A stretch of DNA of 64,000 nt from Pseudomonas silvicola (lineage in GTDB: Bacteria > Pseudomonadota > Gammaproteobacteria > Pseudomonadales > Pseudomonadaceae). Made by a program: the position numbers and the translations under genes. The notes under the pieces were generated by a model. That model saw nothing but the letters and a program-made list of their open reading frames with translations. It did not search any database and had not been told where the DNA came from. The stretch covers positions 806,001-870,000 of the forward strand of contig NZ_CP093281.1 of the NCBI RefSeq assembly GCF_026651855.1. The letters are read 5' to 3'. Every line of letters starts with the position of its first letter. The first letter of the stretch is position 1. Below, in pieces: positions 1-10,165 of this stretch.

Positions 1-398
1 AACCACCCGGAGACTCAATCCCTGTTGTTAAGTGAGAAGTTGCAGCGTTTTGGTGAAGGTATGCTGGGCGCGCTGACATCAGACTGGAAGGCTCTGCAGT
101 TGTACAAATGGTGGTCGGTGAAGCGGGCCATTCCGATATCGGCGTGCTTTTTCATGAGTCCGGGGTACGTGAGAGTATGAACGCCCTGACGGCGGTAATG
201 GAGCATCACGTCGCCAGCGGGGAATTAATTGGCGGCACACCAGCCTTACGCGCCAAACAATTTTCAGCTTTAGTAAAAGCTGAAGTCGATGTTATTCGCC
301 TTCAGCGAACGTTGCCGAATTATACCAAAAGTGAGGTGACGACTATGGTGCAAAACGCCGTTTCGTTGTTCCTCAGAGGTGCTGCTCACAACATCTGA
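1..398 (+). pseudogene. TetR/AcrR-family regulator, C-terminal part, frameshifted
   Basis: This is the C-terminal ligand-binding/dimerisation half of a TetR-type repressor; the HTH half lies left of the window. Frame 1 reads from base 1 to about 100, then the protein continues in frame 3 from LYK into MVVGEAGHSDIG and ends at TGA 396-398. Restoring one A in the AAA run near 104 joins the frames. The segment LYKMVVGEAG followed by a FHESG turn resembles AefR-like TetR C-termini. The target is unknown; the lipoprotein gene at 776 on the same strand is a possible neighbour target, which is inference. Confidence 0.6.
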
Positions 399-631
399 AT
401 TCTGGCTGACAGAATGCAAATAAGCGCCACCACCACAATGGTGTCGATAATCAGCAGCATCACTAAGGGTTTGCGGCGCGCCCCCCAAACCCTGACCGCA
501 TAAAAACGGCTTTGTTTTATGCCTGATTGCCATAGATAAATTAACTCCACGTGCGGATGGCGCGGATGAGCAAAAATACAATTGCCGCAAATCCGGCCAT
601 CATTCCACCAGGTCTCCGGTAAACCTTTCAC
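386..631 (-). CDS. possible small membrane protein, weakly supported
   Basis: Open frame of about 81 codons whose last third is a credible membrane helix (KPLVMLLIIDTIVVVALICIL) followed by a short polar tail. The 5' half is not convincing, so the true gene may be a shorter protein of 35-45 residues starting in another frame. It overlaps the end of the TetR fragment by a few bases on the opposite strand. I do not recognise the family. The rest of the 399-775 interval shows only a candidate promoter. Confidence 0.2.
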   Translation of the reverse strand: MKGLPETWWNDGRICGNCIFAHPRHPHVELIYLWQSGIKQSRFYAVRVWGARRKPLVMLLIIDTIVVVALICILSARIQML

Positions 632-701
632 TCGACACTAACGAACGTCTTTCATTCACCTCTCTGCCCCCGCATCACGATGTCACACCCTGAAACCTCT
701 T

Positions 702-729
702 TTGACAGATTTATGCTAACTGATATTAA
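702..729 (+). promoter_or_regulatory. candidate sigma-70 promoter of the DUF3313 lipoprotein gene
   Basis: TTGACA at 702-707 and TATTAA at 724-729 are separated by 16 bases. They lie about 50 bases upstream of the ATG at 776. The -35 hexamer is a perfect consensus; the -10 is weaker. Confidence 0.35.
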
Positions 730-775
730 CTAAACCAGTACAGTTCATTTATGTCTTCTATCGGAGAGTATCAAG

Positions 776-1406
776 ATGAGTCGTTTGTTCAGCCCGTTGT
801 GTCGTAGCCTTGTATTAGCGGCCGCTTTTACCGCTGTCGGTTGTTCCTCCACCAGCCCGGTGAAATATGCTGGTATCGCGTCAGCATCACGCATGTCGCC
901 GAATACGTCTGACGATAGCGATCGCATTCCCTTCGTTATGCCGCTCCCGTAGACTGGAGCAATATCGCAGTATCAAATGATTGAACCGCTCGACATTTAC
1001 AGCGCGGCAATGATAAAGTAATTCAATGACTTGTCTGTGGATACGATCGTCGTCAACTCGCTGAATATATGCGTAAGAAGTTTGAAGACGTGCTAGCGGA
1101 GAAATTATCACCAATCTGCCGGGGCGGCTCCTGCGCTCAAATTGAAACTGACGCTGACCGGCGCCGATACCACGCCGCAAGTGATTGGTACATTCATCAA
1201 AGTTTGATTTAGCCGGCGGCCCTTACAATATCGTTCAGTCGGTATGGAGGGCGGCTTATGAGTGGCTACGTGAATTTCGCCGTGAGGTGAAAGATGCGGG
1301 ATCGAATGAACTCTTACTGGCGTACGTTGCGGAACAATATCCAAATGCGATGAACGTGGGTGCGACTTTTGGTTTCACTTTTGAAGTGGCAGAGACAGGA
1401 ATTTGA
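776..1406 (+). pseudogene. DUF3313-family lipoprotein, multiply frameshifted
   Basis: The ATG at 776 starts a lipoprotein signal peptide (MSRLFSPLC... then TAVGCSS, a lipobox with Cys about 24), so the mature protein should be outer-membrane or periplasmic. The first frame stops at about 951. The protein continues in other frames with VDWSN, then LKLTLTGADTTPQVIGT and FDLAGGPYNIVQS, and ends with QYPNAMNVGATFG at TGA 1404-1406. The order and spacing of these blocks match DUF3313 proteins of about 215 residues. At least three indels are needed. Function in the family is unknown. Confidence 0.65.
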
Positions 1407-1500
1407 TAGCGGGCTGAGCAACTTTATAGTTACGCCAGTAAATCAAACGGTAAGGCTGCCAGCCTCTGTTCGGCATGCTAGCATCAATGATCAGTGCCGA

Positions 1501-1840
1501 TTATTTCTTCTTATTTAACATCGATTTTAAATCAGCAAAGGGATTATAGGTTGCTGCTTCTACATCGTTCTGCGCATCTTCCCCGGCCACCACTCGGGTG
1601 CCGTATATGTCAGCTTTGTACTTAGAGTGCTCATGGTCGTGACAAAAGAGACACAACAATTCCCAGTTACTGCCATCTTCCGGGTTGTTAGTATGATCGT
1701 GATCGATATGATGCACGGTGAGTTCACGCAGGTTGGAGTAAACAAATTCACGTGAGCAGCGTCCACAAACCCGCGATAGATTTAACTGCTTTCTCACGGT
1801 AGCCGCTTTCCAGCCGTGCATAGTTTTGGATCAGAGCCAT
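1501..1840 (-). pseudogene. yajD: YajD-like HNH nuclease-family protein, frameshifted near the N-terminus
   Basis: The body reads VCGRCSREFVYSNLRELT, then HHIDHDHTNNPEDGSNWELL and LCLFCHDHEHS. This is an HNH domain with two CxxC zinc pairs and the catalytic HH/N/H residues, nearly identical to E. coli YajD. The true start is the ATG at 1838-1840 (MALIQNYARLESGYREKA), which runs into a different frame. Restoring one A in AAA and one C in the following short run near 1775-1795 recovers KIYPRVCGR. The gene is therefore full length apart from two one-base losses, a clear example of the indel pattern in this window. Confidence 0.85.
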
Positions 1841-1937
1841 TGCCAATGTTACCTGTTTCGCAGAGATATTCGGGTGTTAGTGCTGCCAATATAGCGCAAA
1901 ACCTTCGCCAGGCGTGTGCTGATTTCGCCGTGCTGTT

Positions 1938-2815
1938 TCAGGGTTGCTGCAGTGAATGCTGATTAACCTCGAACAGTGCGATTAGATGATCAGCGACTGC
2001 TCTGACACGTCTGGAACCCGCTAAATCGGTATGCATCACCAGCCATAAACCTTGTTCGACGTCGATGTCCAAATCGATACATTTAGCCCCTTCTGGCGCG
2101 CCATAAATGCGGTAAAACGCCCAAACCCAGGCCAGCGGAAACCGAACAACCTGCGCAACCAGCGTATTGGCTTCAATTTTACAAGGCCTTCCTCGAAGTG
2201 TTCGGCTGGATCCACTTTGCCGGGGTAGCTGCTGATGAGTTCAGACCAACACATACTGCGCATCACTGCGAAAAGCCCCTTAACGCTTATTGCATCGAGA
2301 TAAGGCTGAGAAACCGTACACGCCAAATCCTACTGTACCGATACGCTTTAAAGTTAAATTTCCTGCATCAGGTTTAACCATTCTGATGGCCAAATCGGCA
2401 TCACGGCGATGCAGGTTGAGAGATTGAATGCCGCTTAGCACCTCTATCCGAAGGTCCGCATGAGTTTCCAACAATACAGGTAGCGCGAAGGCAGGATAAA
2501 ATGTGTGGCCAGATTATCTGATGTCGCCAACCTAACGAGCCCCGAAACGCTCCTGAAGTTTAGCCTTTCGCCAAATGCAAGACGCATGTTCCAAAGCCTC
2601 TGCTCTTCCAACATGGCTTCACCGATCATCGGTAAGTCGATACCCATTCTGGTGTCGGCTAAACAGCGGCATAGCCAAAGTCTGTTCGAGTCGTCCAGTC
2701 TTCTCGACACCGTTGCTATGCCCATGTCCATTGCATTTCCGCACCGCTTAACGTGCCCGCGCGTGCTATAGCCAGAAAAAAATTCTTGCGTCATCCAGTT
2801 GAACTCAGTTTTCAT
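1938..2815 (-). pseudogene. LysR-family regulator, frameshifted
   Basis: Assembled from overlapping frames: start MKTEFNW at 2815, a wHTH with TVSRRLDD, then LVRLATSDNLATHFILP opening the effector-binding domain, SLNLHRRDADLAIRM, and a C-terminal block ending HLIALFEVNQHSLQQP at the stop 1938-1940. The total of about 292 codons is the normal LysR length. At least four indels interrupt it. It faces away from the MFS gene starting near 2903, the usual arrangement for a LysR regulator and its target exporter. Confidence 0.75.
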
Positions 2816-2902
2816 GATTTTCCATTTATGGAAAACGGCTCTCCGTTTTCGTGTCTTTTTATCAATTTAGAAGATGATACTGCATCAACACAGGAGATAA
2901 AT

Positions 2903-4088
2903 ATAATCACGAAAATTGAGTTCCACGAACAACACTGCACTGACTCAAAATTCAACGTCATCGCACATGGTTAGCCGTTATAGCATTAGGCGTAAGCGCA
3001 TTTTCCATCGTCACCAGTGAGCTTGCGCCGGTTGGCATGCTGAGTTCACTGGCAGCCGATCTTCATCAGACCGAAGCAGGTACTGGCCGGGTGGTAATGG
3101 CTTATGGCTGGGTTGCTGCTGTGGCAGCCCTGTTATCCGGGGCAATACCTCGACAATTTCCCGGAAAGGCCTGCTGGTGGGGCTGATGCTCATTCTGGCG
3201 ATTTCCTGCATGGCGGCGACTCATGCTACTACGATGAACACCTTTATGAGTGCTCGCATGGTCGGTGCACTCGCACATGGGGCGTTCCTTGGGCATCGAA
3301 CAGTAGCCGCTCAACTCGTCCCTGTTGAAAGCTGGGGCTAGCAACGTCTGTGGTTTTTGGCGGTGTTTCGCAGCCGAGCGCTACTGGGGGTGCTTTCATT
3401 ATCGAGTTTGATTGCCGACTTATCTGGTTGGAGAACCGTAATGGCCATTTCAATGCTTTCTCTCGCGACAGCTTGCGCCCTGTTATGGACGCTTCCTGGC
3501 TTGAAAGCACCTGGCACCCTATCCGTCAGTATTTATTACCGTATTGTCAAAAATCCAATTTTACTATCACTCTATGCTGCTACAGCTTGCATCATCACAG
3601 CCCACTTCGCCGCTTTTACTTATCTTGAGCCTTTACTAACAAAAGAGCGAGTGTCCCGTCCCTCTGTTTCCTGCTGTTACTGGTTTCAGGCCTGTCGGGA
3701 TTGGGCGGCAATATCGTCGCGGGTAAACTGATTGACCTACATCTAAAAAACTCATCATCGGCTCACTGATATTATCTTCGCTCATGTCCGTGCTGGCCTT
3801 TTATCGCATCACTACCCGTCACAATGACTGGCACTTTACTTCGCCATTTGGGGTGCAGGTATCGCCATGTTTTCGTAGGACTACAAACCTGGCGCTACGC
3901 AGTGCGCCGCTGATGCTTCGCAACCTGCGTCAGCACTATGTTGCGATTTTCAATGCAGCTATTGAACGGGTGCGCTGGTCGGCATGTTGTTATCCGCTGT
4001 GGGCTTGAAAGAGATGGTTCTGGTTGCATCGGGTATCATCCTGGCAAGCGTTGTTCTGGTCATAAGGTTAAAAGAGTCGGTAAGATAA
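2903..4088 (+). pseudogene. MFS transporter, sugar-efflux (SotB/YdeA-like) type, frameshifted
   Basis: Concatenated frames give a 12-helix MFS protein: AVIALGVSAFSIVTSELAPVG (helix 1), LAADLHQTEAG, an AISCMAATHA segment, then LSSLIADLSGWRTVMAISML, a C-half from IYYRIVKNPILLSLYAA, and an end at LKESVR with stop 4086-4088. The early ETSELAP-type motif is typical of the drug/sugar efflux subfamily. Six or more indels occur and no clear start codon remains; an RBS-like AGGAG near 2892 is followed by ATA rather than ATG. Divergent from the LysR gene. Confidence 0.65.
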
Positions 4089-4210
4089 CTGAACTGGCAA
4101 TCTTTGCTTCTAGAAGAAAACTTTACCGCAAGGCCCTGACCGTTTCTTTTTTCTGGTTCGGGCCAGACCATCAAATTAAAAGGCATTTAAACTGACCTAT
4201 CAGGTGATAT

Positions 4211-4638
4211 ATGGAAAATTTTTCAGTTAAAGTATCCGCCGTTATCGAGCCAGAACATTTACAACCCATTGATGCTGGGCTGACGGCATTTGAATACGGA
4301 TATGACAGGTTACAAATGACCATTTGCCGCTATCAGTGGTAATACGTTGCAATGAAACGCAAGAGGTCTTGGGAGGAATACTCGGGCGTACCTATCTTGG
4401 GATACTGTTTATCGACCTTGTTTATTTACCCTCAGAACTGAGATCGAAAGGTTTAGGAGAAAAACTTCTTACACATGCTGAAGAAGAAGGCAGAAATCGA
4501 GGCTGCATTTCAGCTTTTCTCTATACCATTAGTTTTCAGGCTCCTGAGTTTTATAAAAAACACGGCTGGGAGGAGTTTGGCCGCATTGCCTGCCTACCGG
4601 CAGGCGCAAGTCGCATTTTCATGAAAAAAACGCTTTAG
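4211..4638 (+). pseudogene. GNAT-family N-acetyltransferase, one frameshift
   Basis: The ATG at 4211 begins MENFSVKVSAVIEPEH and runs in frame to a TAA near 4350. From about 4318 the protein continues in another frame through GGILGRTYLGILFIDLVYL, then the acetyl-CoA loop LRSKGLGEKLLTHAEEEGR (Q/RxxGxG/A), and FYKKHGWEEFGR near the C-terminus. These are motifs A and B of GNAT enzymes. The substrate is unknown. One indel near 4315-4325 explains the break. Confidence 0.7.
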
Positions 4639-4702
4639 AAGATTGGTACACATTCGCGACTGCTGATAAGTTGCTGTTACCTCTTTTGATAAGGAATATC
4701 GA

Positions 4703-4882
4703 ATGCCTGAATATTGTTTTTATAAAAAAGGAAATCAGATCGTGGCGCTGCGAAAGTCAGACATTAAAGGAGCTACTCTGTTAACCCGTCAGGGATTCGA
4801 AAAACAGTTTGAAGAAGCAGCGCGGCCGATGAAAAGGCAGCACTTTCACGTTTTAATGACATCCGTAAAGAAAAACACATAG
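4703..4882 (+). pseudogene. small conserved-looking protein, probably frameshifted
   Basis: The ATG at 4703 is preceded by AAGGA at good spacing and starts MPEYCFYKKGNQIVALRKSD. The frame reads 59 codons, but a second frame from about 4828 reads ADEKAALSRFNDIRKEKHID and looks like the natural continuation, so one indel near 4820 is likely and the original protein was probably about 70-80 residues. The composition is charged and soluble. I do not recognise the family. Confidence 0.35.
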
Positions 4883-5025
4883 ATCAGCATAATTTTTTCG
4901 AGCGGGGGCTATCACGATGCCATTCATTGATATTAACTGCTATCGCATCTTTTTCCGGAAAAATAACCGGCGCTAATCTGGCTTAAACTTTCCATACATT
5001 TTAAGAACGCTCAATTACAAATTCC

Positions 5026-5376
5026 GTGTTAGCCAATATCCTTGTTGCTCTCGTCGCCGTGATTCACATCTACATTCTGGTGCTGGAAATGTTTCTGTGG
5101 GAGACGAAAACGGGCCGGAAAGCCTTCAAACTCAGCGTCGACTTTGCGCGCGAAACCCGTGTGCTCGCGGCCAATCAAGGCCTTTATAACGGCTTTCTGG
5201 CGGCGGGTTTACTCTGGGGGTTATGGCTGGGAGAAAACGGAGTGCCTGTCACTCTGTTTTTCCTCATCTGTGTGTTGATTGCCGGAATCTTCGGCGCGAT
5301 GACCGCCAGCCGGAAAATTCTTTACGTGCAGGCCCTTCCAGCTCTGATTGCCTTGATCGCAGTACTCCTGCGCTGA
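5026..5376 (+). CDS. DUF1304 inner-membrane protein
   Basis: Intact frame of 116 codons starting at GTG 5026. Four hydrophobic segments are visible: LANILVALVAVIHIYILVLE, YNGFLAAGLLWGLWL, VTLFFLICVLIAGIFGA and LPALIALIAVLLR. The N-terminal HIYILVLEMFLW block and the central RVLAANQGLYNGFLA block are hallmarks of DUF1304 (PF06993). Function is unknown. It is one of the few intact genes in this part of the window and appears monocistronic. Confidence 0.8.
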   Translation: MLANILVALVAVIHIYILVLEMFLWETKTGRKAFKLSVDFARETRVLAANQGLYNGFLAAGLLWGLWLGENGVPVTLFFLICVLIAGIFGAMTASRKILYVQALPALIALIAVLLR

Positions 5377-5462
5377 TACGACGATTTATCAGATCTCGAA
5401 CCCGCCGTGATCAGCTTACAGGGGTATAATCCGCCAGGTTTTAACGGATTTTAGAGACGAAG

Positions 5463-6005
5463 ATGACAAAACTCACCTTTACAAGAGAGAGCAGATGTCA
5501 AAGCTGGATTAGTTTCCACCAAGAAATGGCCGCGCAGTAATCGCTGCTAGCGTCTCAGGTGTGCAGGCACGTGAAGCGCGCGAAGCGGTGGAAGAGAATA
5601 AAAAGCGCAAATTGAGCGTGACGCTGCGCTAAGTGAGCAGCAGAAGGCAAGCCACTTTGTCCAAAGAGTACAAAGCGCAGGTTAAGCAACTGATCGAAAT
5701 GAACGCGATCACCGTTGCCAAAGGGACGATTGATTTCAACTTCACCGATAACAACTTAATCAAAAAAATCGCCGTGGATAAAACCACGCAAACACAGTTG
5801 ATCAACGGCCGTCTGGCAATTGCGCGCCTGGCGGCGGATAGCAGTGGCGAAAGCAAATACGCGATTATTCCCGCCAGCGTGCTGATAAAATTGCGCAGCG
5901 TGACGCAGATAGTGCATTGTATTGAACAGTGCATTGAGTCAGGAAGAGCAGGATGAAGACGATCCGTATGCAGACTTCAAAGTGCCTGATGATTTGATGT
6001 GGTAA
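5463..6005 (+). pseudogene. yaiL: YaiL / DUF2058 nucleoid-associated-type protein, frameshifted
   Basis: The ATG at 5463 starts MTKLTF; later blocks in other frames are SKAGLVSTKK, QAREAREAVEENKK, KEYKAQVKQLIEMN, FNFTDNNLIKKI, LINGRLAIARLAAD, YAIIPASV and the C-terminal EEQDEDDPYADFKVPDD ending at TAA 6003-6005. Order, spacing and wording match E. coli YaiL (DUF2058) along its full length. At least four indels are needed. The role of the family is poorly defined. Confidence 0.85.
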
Positions 6006-6020
6006 TACATGCCGCCCGTG

Positions 6021-6714
6021 TCAAAACGGGCTGGCATGACGCGCAGTGATGTTCTCCCCGCTAATGGGATGGACAAAATGAATTCACTGGCGTGCAGCAT
6101 CAGCCGGGTGCGCCCGTACCCGGCTGCAGCAATCCTCCATACAGATCACAGCCAAGAATCGGATGGCCCAATTGCTGGCAATGGATACGCAATTGATGCG
6201 GTGCGGCCCGTTCTGGCACACCCGGCGTAACCGGCACAATACCACGCCATTATCCCCTTCACGAGTGCTAATCCGTTCTATTACCTGAGATAGCGCGAAC
6301 GCGCAGGCTTCCCCCGTCTCGGCACAAATCGACATCAACGGAAACAGCGCCGGGTCTTTGCTATCGCGGCGTCAATCACCCCTTCATCGTGGTTGAGATG
6401 CCCGCATTAGCGCCGTGTAGACTTTAGTCACGCTGCGCTGGCTAAACTGCTGGCACAACAGAGCGTTGATCGCTTTGTTGCGCGCCACCACCATTAATCC
6501 GGATGTCCCGAAATCGAGGCGATGCACTAAGGTGCAGCCGGGGAACAACTTCACCAACCGGGATGGTGTACGGAATCCAGATTTTGCGGATTTTACCTGA
6601 AAGGCTGAGCAGCCCCGTGGGTTTATCGATTAATACCAGATGCTCGTCCTGATAGAGAATCGAGATCTCTTCAGAACACGGCGGAGCTATAAAGGTATCG
6701 ATAATGGTGGACAT
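6021..6714 (-). pseudogene. RluA-family pseudouridine synthase, frameshifted
   Basis: The N-terminus (start 6714) reads ILYQDEHLVLIDKPTGLL, the usual opening of RluA-type catalytic domains. In a second frame lies LVHRLDFGTSGLMVVARNK, which holds the catalytic Asp of the HRLD motif. Further on come MSICAETG and a C-terminal block containing HQLRIHCQQLGHPILG in shifted frames. The reconstructed length of about 230 residues fits the single-domain members (RluA/TruC size). The target base is not deducible. At least five indels are present. Confidence 0.7.
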
Positions 6715-6916
6715 CGGACTGCCAGGCTGGGAAGTGGGTGCGGATGATAAACCCCAATTTGCGAGCTGGACGAATTTTGCCCTCTTCTCACAGGCTCACG
6801 CTCGCACAGCAGAAATTTATCGTCCAGACTTACAGCAAAGGCGTAGTCTGCGCAGGCAATGTGCTTTACACTGCGCGCTGCAAAAACTGATTAGATTAAC
6901 GATTAAGTAGGCGGTA

Positions 6917-7399
6917 ATGGCGATGAACGGAACGATCACAACCTGGTTTGAAGACAAAGGTTTTGGATTTATCAAAGATGAAAACGGAGACAACCGTTAT
7001 TTCCATGTGATTAAGGTCGCCAACCCTGATCTGATTAAAAAAGACGCGGCAGTGACGTTCGAACCGACCACCAATAACAAAGGTTTATCGGCCTTTTCGG
7101 TGAAAGTGATACCGGACAGCAAATACATCTTTATCGCCGGTGAGCGTCTGAAGCTCACATCGATTAAATCCTTCGTGGTTTACAGTGAAGAAGAGCCGGT
7201 TGATACCCGCATTGATAAAGAAAACACCGTACTGTCGGTGGGCCTTCTGATGAACAACATCAAACCCAAGACTGACGTTAAACCTGATGAAATGCGCTCA
7301 GTAAAAAAACTGGCGGTGACCACTTTCCAGGGGACGACGCTGATCTTTACTGAAGATGAGATCGACATTGATGCTGCAGTGAAAATGCTCAAAGTTTAA
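6917..7399 (+). CDS. cold-shock-domain protein with a C-terminal extension
   Basis: Intact 160-codon gene. Residues 1-68 form a cold-shock OB fold: [20 protein letters not shown] carries the RNP1-like KGFGFI motif, then NRYFHV stands in place of the RNP2 DVFVH motif. The remaining 90 residues, [20 protein letters not shown] onward, form a separate acidic domain I do not recognise. A nucleic-acid-binding role is expected for the N-terminal half. The next gene starts 13 bases after the stop on the same strand, so the two are probably cotranscribed. Confidence 0.75.
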   Translation: MAMNGTITTWFEDKGFGFIKDENGDNRYFHVIKVANPDLIKKDAAVTFEPTTNNKGLSAFSVKVIPDSKYIFIAGERLKLTSIKSFVVYSEEEPVDTRIDKENTVLSVGLLMNNIKPKTDVKPDEMRSVKKLAVTTFQGTTLIFTEDEIDIDAAVKMLKV

Positions 7400-7412
7400 A
7401 GGGGAGCTGATA

Positions 7413-7680
7413 ATGAATAACAATATTCCACTGAAATATTATGACATTGCTGAAGAATACGCGTCGGAGTCTGAACACGATGTGAGCGAAGCAGAACTCG
7501 ATGCACTGGCGCACTACCCAGCTGTTACTGACTCGTCTTAGCAATAACGAAGAGATTAGCGAAGAGTCGCAGCAAGAGATGGCCCGTGAAGCGGTATCTG
7601 CGGTGCGAATCGATGAGATTGCCATTTTGAATGAATGGGGCAACCGAGAAGCCCTGTTGTTTGGAAAATACTCTGCGCAT
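7413..7680 (+). pseudogene. small acidic protein downstream of the cold-shock gene, frameshifted
   Basis: The ATG at 7413 reads [20 protein letters not shown] and [13 protein letters not shown], then shifts frame into [20 protein letters not shown] and [12 protein letters not shown]. The protein would be about 85-90 residues, strongly acidic and helical. It follows the cold-shock-domain gene by 13 bases, which suggests a functional pair. No known family is evident. The 3' end is uncertain because the stop falls in a shifted frame just before the hairpin at 7684. Confidence 0.45.
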
Positions 7681-7683
7681 TTC

Positions 7684-7705
7684 AAGGCGGCCATAAGGCC
7701 GCCTT
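7684..7705. terminator. hairpin between convergent genes
   Basis: A 9-bp inverted repeat, AAGGCGGCC and GGCCGCCTT, flanks an ATAA loop. It lies between the end of the small acidic gene and the end of the GntR gene, so it may terminate both directions. The following T-run is short. Confidence 0.6.
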
Positions 7706-7732
7706 ATCGTATCAAAATCGACAACCCTGAAA

Positions 7733-8452
7733 CTACAGCTTATCCCCTTCCGGTGACTGCACCAGATCGTCCGCTTTTAATCCTGCGGCGCGATAAAGAT
7801 TTCCATATTTTCGCGTGACAGTTCCCAATGTTCAACACCAGATCCACTCACCTTCTGCTCATCTCGCGCCTTAATCGCGCTGATAAAGGCATCATGATGT
7901 TCGGCAGCTAACTGCAGGCGCCGTTCCATGTCTTCATTTTGCGGGCGGAAGAAGGTGGCCGATGCGGCAATGGTCTATAAGTAAGCGCCCCAGGCTAGGC
8001 TGTAAATAGGGATTGGCAGCCATCTCGCCCATGATCTCATGGAAACGATTGTTCTCCAGTGCCAGCGCTTCGGCATCACGCGTCTGCACCGCTTTACGGA
8101 AGCGCTTTTGCGTCTCTTTCAGCGATTTCAGCTGGGAAGGTTTAAAATTCTGTACCGCCAGGCGACCGGTAGCGGCGTAAATCATCGGTGCGACGAGGAA
8201 GAAATTGCGCAATGTGGAATGGCTCATCGGGATGACGCGCACGCCGCGTTTTTCGACGATTTCTAAGTAACCCTCTCCTGCCAGTCGCTGGAAAACTTCA
8301 CGCACAGGCGTGCGAGATAAACCGTATTGTCCCGTCAGGCTGGCTTCATCCAGCAACTCGTCTGGGTCCAGTTCCATGGTCAAAATTAGGCGTTTTAAAT
8401 CTTCGTATAACGCTGCTTTTCCCGATCTCAAAGTGACCTCCTGTGATGACAT
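7733..8452 (-). pseudogene. GntR-family (FCD subgroup) regulator, frameshifted
   Basis: MSSQEVTLRSGKAALYEDLK starts an N-terminal winged helix with LTGQYGLSRTPVREVFQRLA (the GntR signature R-TPVRE). The C-terminal FCD helices contain ENNRFHEIMGEMAANPYL (metal-binding D/H type), AAEHHDAFISAIKARD in a second frame, and an end EGDKL at the stop 7733. Two to three indels interrupt about 240 codons. The adjacent aldehyde dehydrogenase and DapA-family genes are its likely targets. Confidence 0.75.
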
Positions 8453-8486
8453 TCCGCATACGATTCCTGCTTAACCTACAGAAAAA

Positions 8487-8499
8487 GTGTGTATACAGC
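8487..8499. promoter_or_regulatory. GTATAC-centred element upstream of the GntR gene
   Basis: TGTGTATACAGC lies 35-47 bases upstream of the GntR start. The TGTATAC core recurs in the upstream region of the DapA-family gene (11150-11169). FCD-type GntR proteins commonly bind short GT-nn-AC palindromes, so both may be operators of this regulator. That link is inference. Confidence 0.35.
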
Positions 8500-8651
8500 A
8501 AAAATAATTATGGGATATTTTTTGCATTCTGCGGTGGATCACAGAAAAGGGAATGATGATATTACAAGGAGTTATAGAAGAAAAACGAGTCGTCATCTGC
8601 AGAGAATTATCCTATATCCAGGGCATACCCGCCATCCGTGGCGGGCATTGC

Positions 8652-10156
8652 TTACTCAGCAGGCACATCAATCCAGATGGTTTTCAGCTCGGTGTACTGA
8701 TTGGCGTATACAGATTTATCACGTCCACCAAAACCAGACTGTTTATAACCACCAAATGGCGTGTGGTTGCATCACCTTCACCGGAAACAGTTAACCGTCA
8801 CCGTTCCCGCACGCACTGCACGATACGCCGCGAATAGCACGGCTTAGTTTGCCAGTGCGTAAACCGATGCCGCCAGACCGTAATCAGTGTCATTTGCCAG
8901 TGCAATGGCTTCGGTTTCCGTTTTAAAGGTGGTGATTCACACGCACCGGCCCGAAGATCTCCTCTTCGCGGAATACAGTGCGCTGGCGTCACGCCATCCA
9001 CAATGGTCGGCTGCACGTAAATACCGCGATCGTGAATCGCCCTGAATGATGCGTAATCCTTCTTTGCGCGCGGTTTTCAGATAGTCACTGACCTTGCAGA
9101 AATGATCGGTGGTGATCATGTGCCCAGACGATTCTCTGGATCCAGCGGATTGCCCATACGCCATTCACCGATCTGCTCCGCGATCTGAGCGAGTAATTTA
9201 TCCTTAACCCCTTCCTGCACCAGCAGTCGGGAAGTTGCAGAACAGTTTTCACCCATATTCCAGAATGCGCCGTTTAACACATTGGCGGCAACGCTGGCCA
9301 GATCTTCGGCATCATCGAACACCAGCGCCGGGTTTTTCCCGCCGCATTCCAGCACAATCTTCTTCAGATTCGATTCCGCGGAATAGTGCAGGAAACGGCG
9401 TCCGGTCGCCGTTGAACCGGTGAAGCTCACCATATCAATATCAGGATGCAGGCCGATGGGTTCTGCACCCCACCTCTTTCCCGGTACCGGTGACGATGTT
9501 GAGCACGCCGGCTGGAATACCCGCTTCATGCGCCAGTTCAGCCACGCGCAATGCCGTTAGCGAAGTTTGCTCCGCCGGCTTCACAATCACCGAGCAGCCA
9601 GCAGCCAGCGCTGGGCCGATTTTCCACGCCAGCATCAGCAGCGGGAAATTCCATGGCAGCACGCAGCCCACCACACCAATCGGCTCACGAACGATCATCG
9701 CCATCGCCCCGTTGCCGGTTGGCGCGGTCTGGTCGTACAGCTTGTCGATGGTCAGTCATGCCAGCGAATCACGTGAATCGTCTCTGGCACGTCGACTGCC
9801 GTGCATTCGCTAACCGGTTTGCTGCCGTCGAGGCTTTCCATTACCGCCAGTTGCGTGACTTTCGTTCTTCCAGCGTCAGCCAGCTTGAGTAATACGGCTT
9901 TGCGCTCGCCGGGATGAAGCGGCCCAGCTGCCTGACTCAAACGCGCTACGTGCGCCCTGTACCGCCAGTTCACATCCGCGCTTTCACAAGCAGCGATGCC
10001 GTGCGTCAGAATCTCACCCGTCGCAGGATTGGTGTGGTTTCCAGTGTTTTGCCGGAGACCGCCGCAGTAAAACGTCCGTTAATGAACGCCTGATCCGGGA
10101 ACCGCAGTTCTCGCGCCACGTTCACCACATCGCTCAGCGTTTGTACCTGTTTCCAT
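8652..10156 (-). pseudogene. NAD(P)-dependent aldehyde dehydrogenase, frameshifted
   Basis: Reconstructed over about 500 codons from the ATG at 10156 (RBS AAGGAG). N-terminal FINGRFTAAVSGKTLE is followed by VREPIGVVGCVLPWNFPLLM (NAD-binding N at PWNF), SFTGSTATGRRF, VLECGGKNPALVFDDA with the catalytic Glu, and NMGENCSATSRLLVQEG with the catalytic Cys in GENC. The C-terminal PFGGYKQSGFGGRDKS ends with TIWIDVPAE at stop 8652. The closest family feel is PuuC/betaine-aldehyde type. Seven or more indels. It follows the DapA-family gene by 9 bases, so it probably oxidises an aldehyde made by that lyase or dehydratase. Confidence 0.8.
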
Positions 10157-10165
10157 GCGCACTCC

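Noticed and set aside
2753..2974. Open frame of 73 codons at the head of the sugar-efflux MFS gene
   Set aside because: Its first part overlaps the LysR gene and its last part is only the leader of the MFS gene before a frame break.
5223..5429. Arg-rich frame overlapping the DUF1304 gene
   Set aside because: Shadow frame of an intact, well-supported membrane protein gene.
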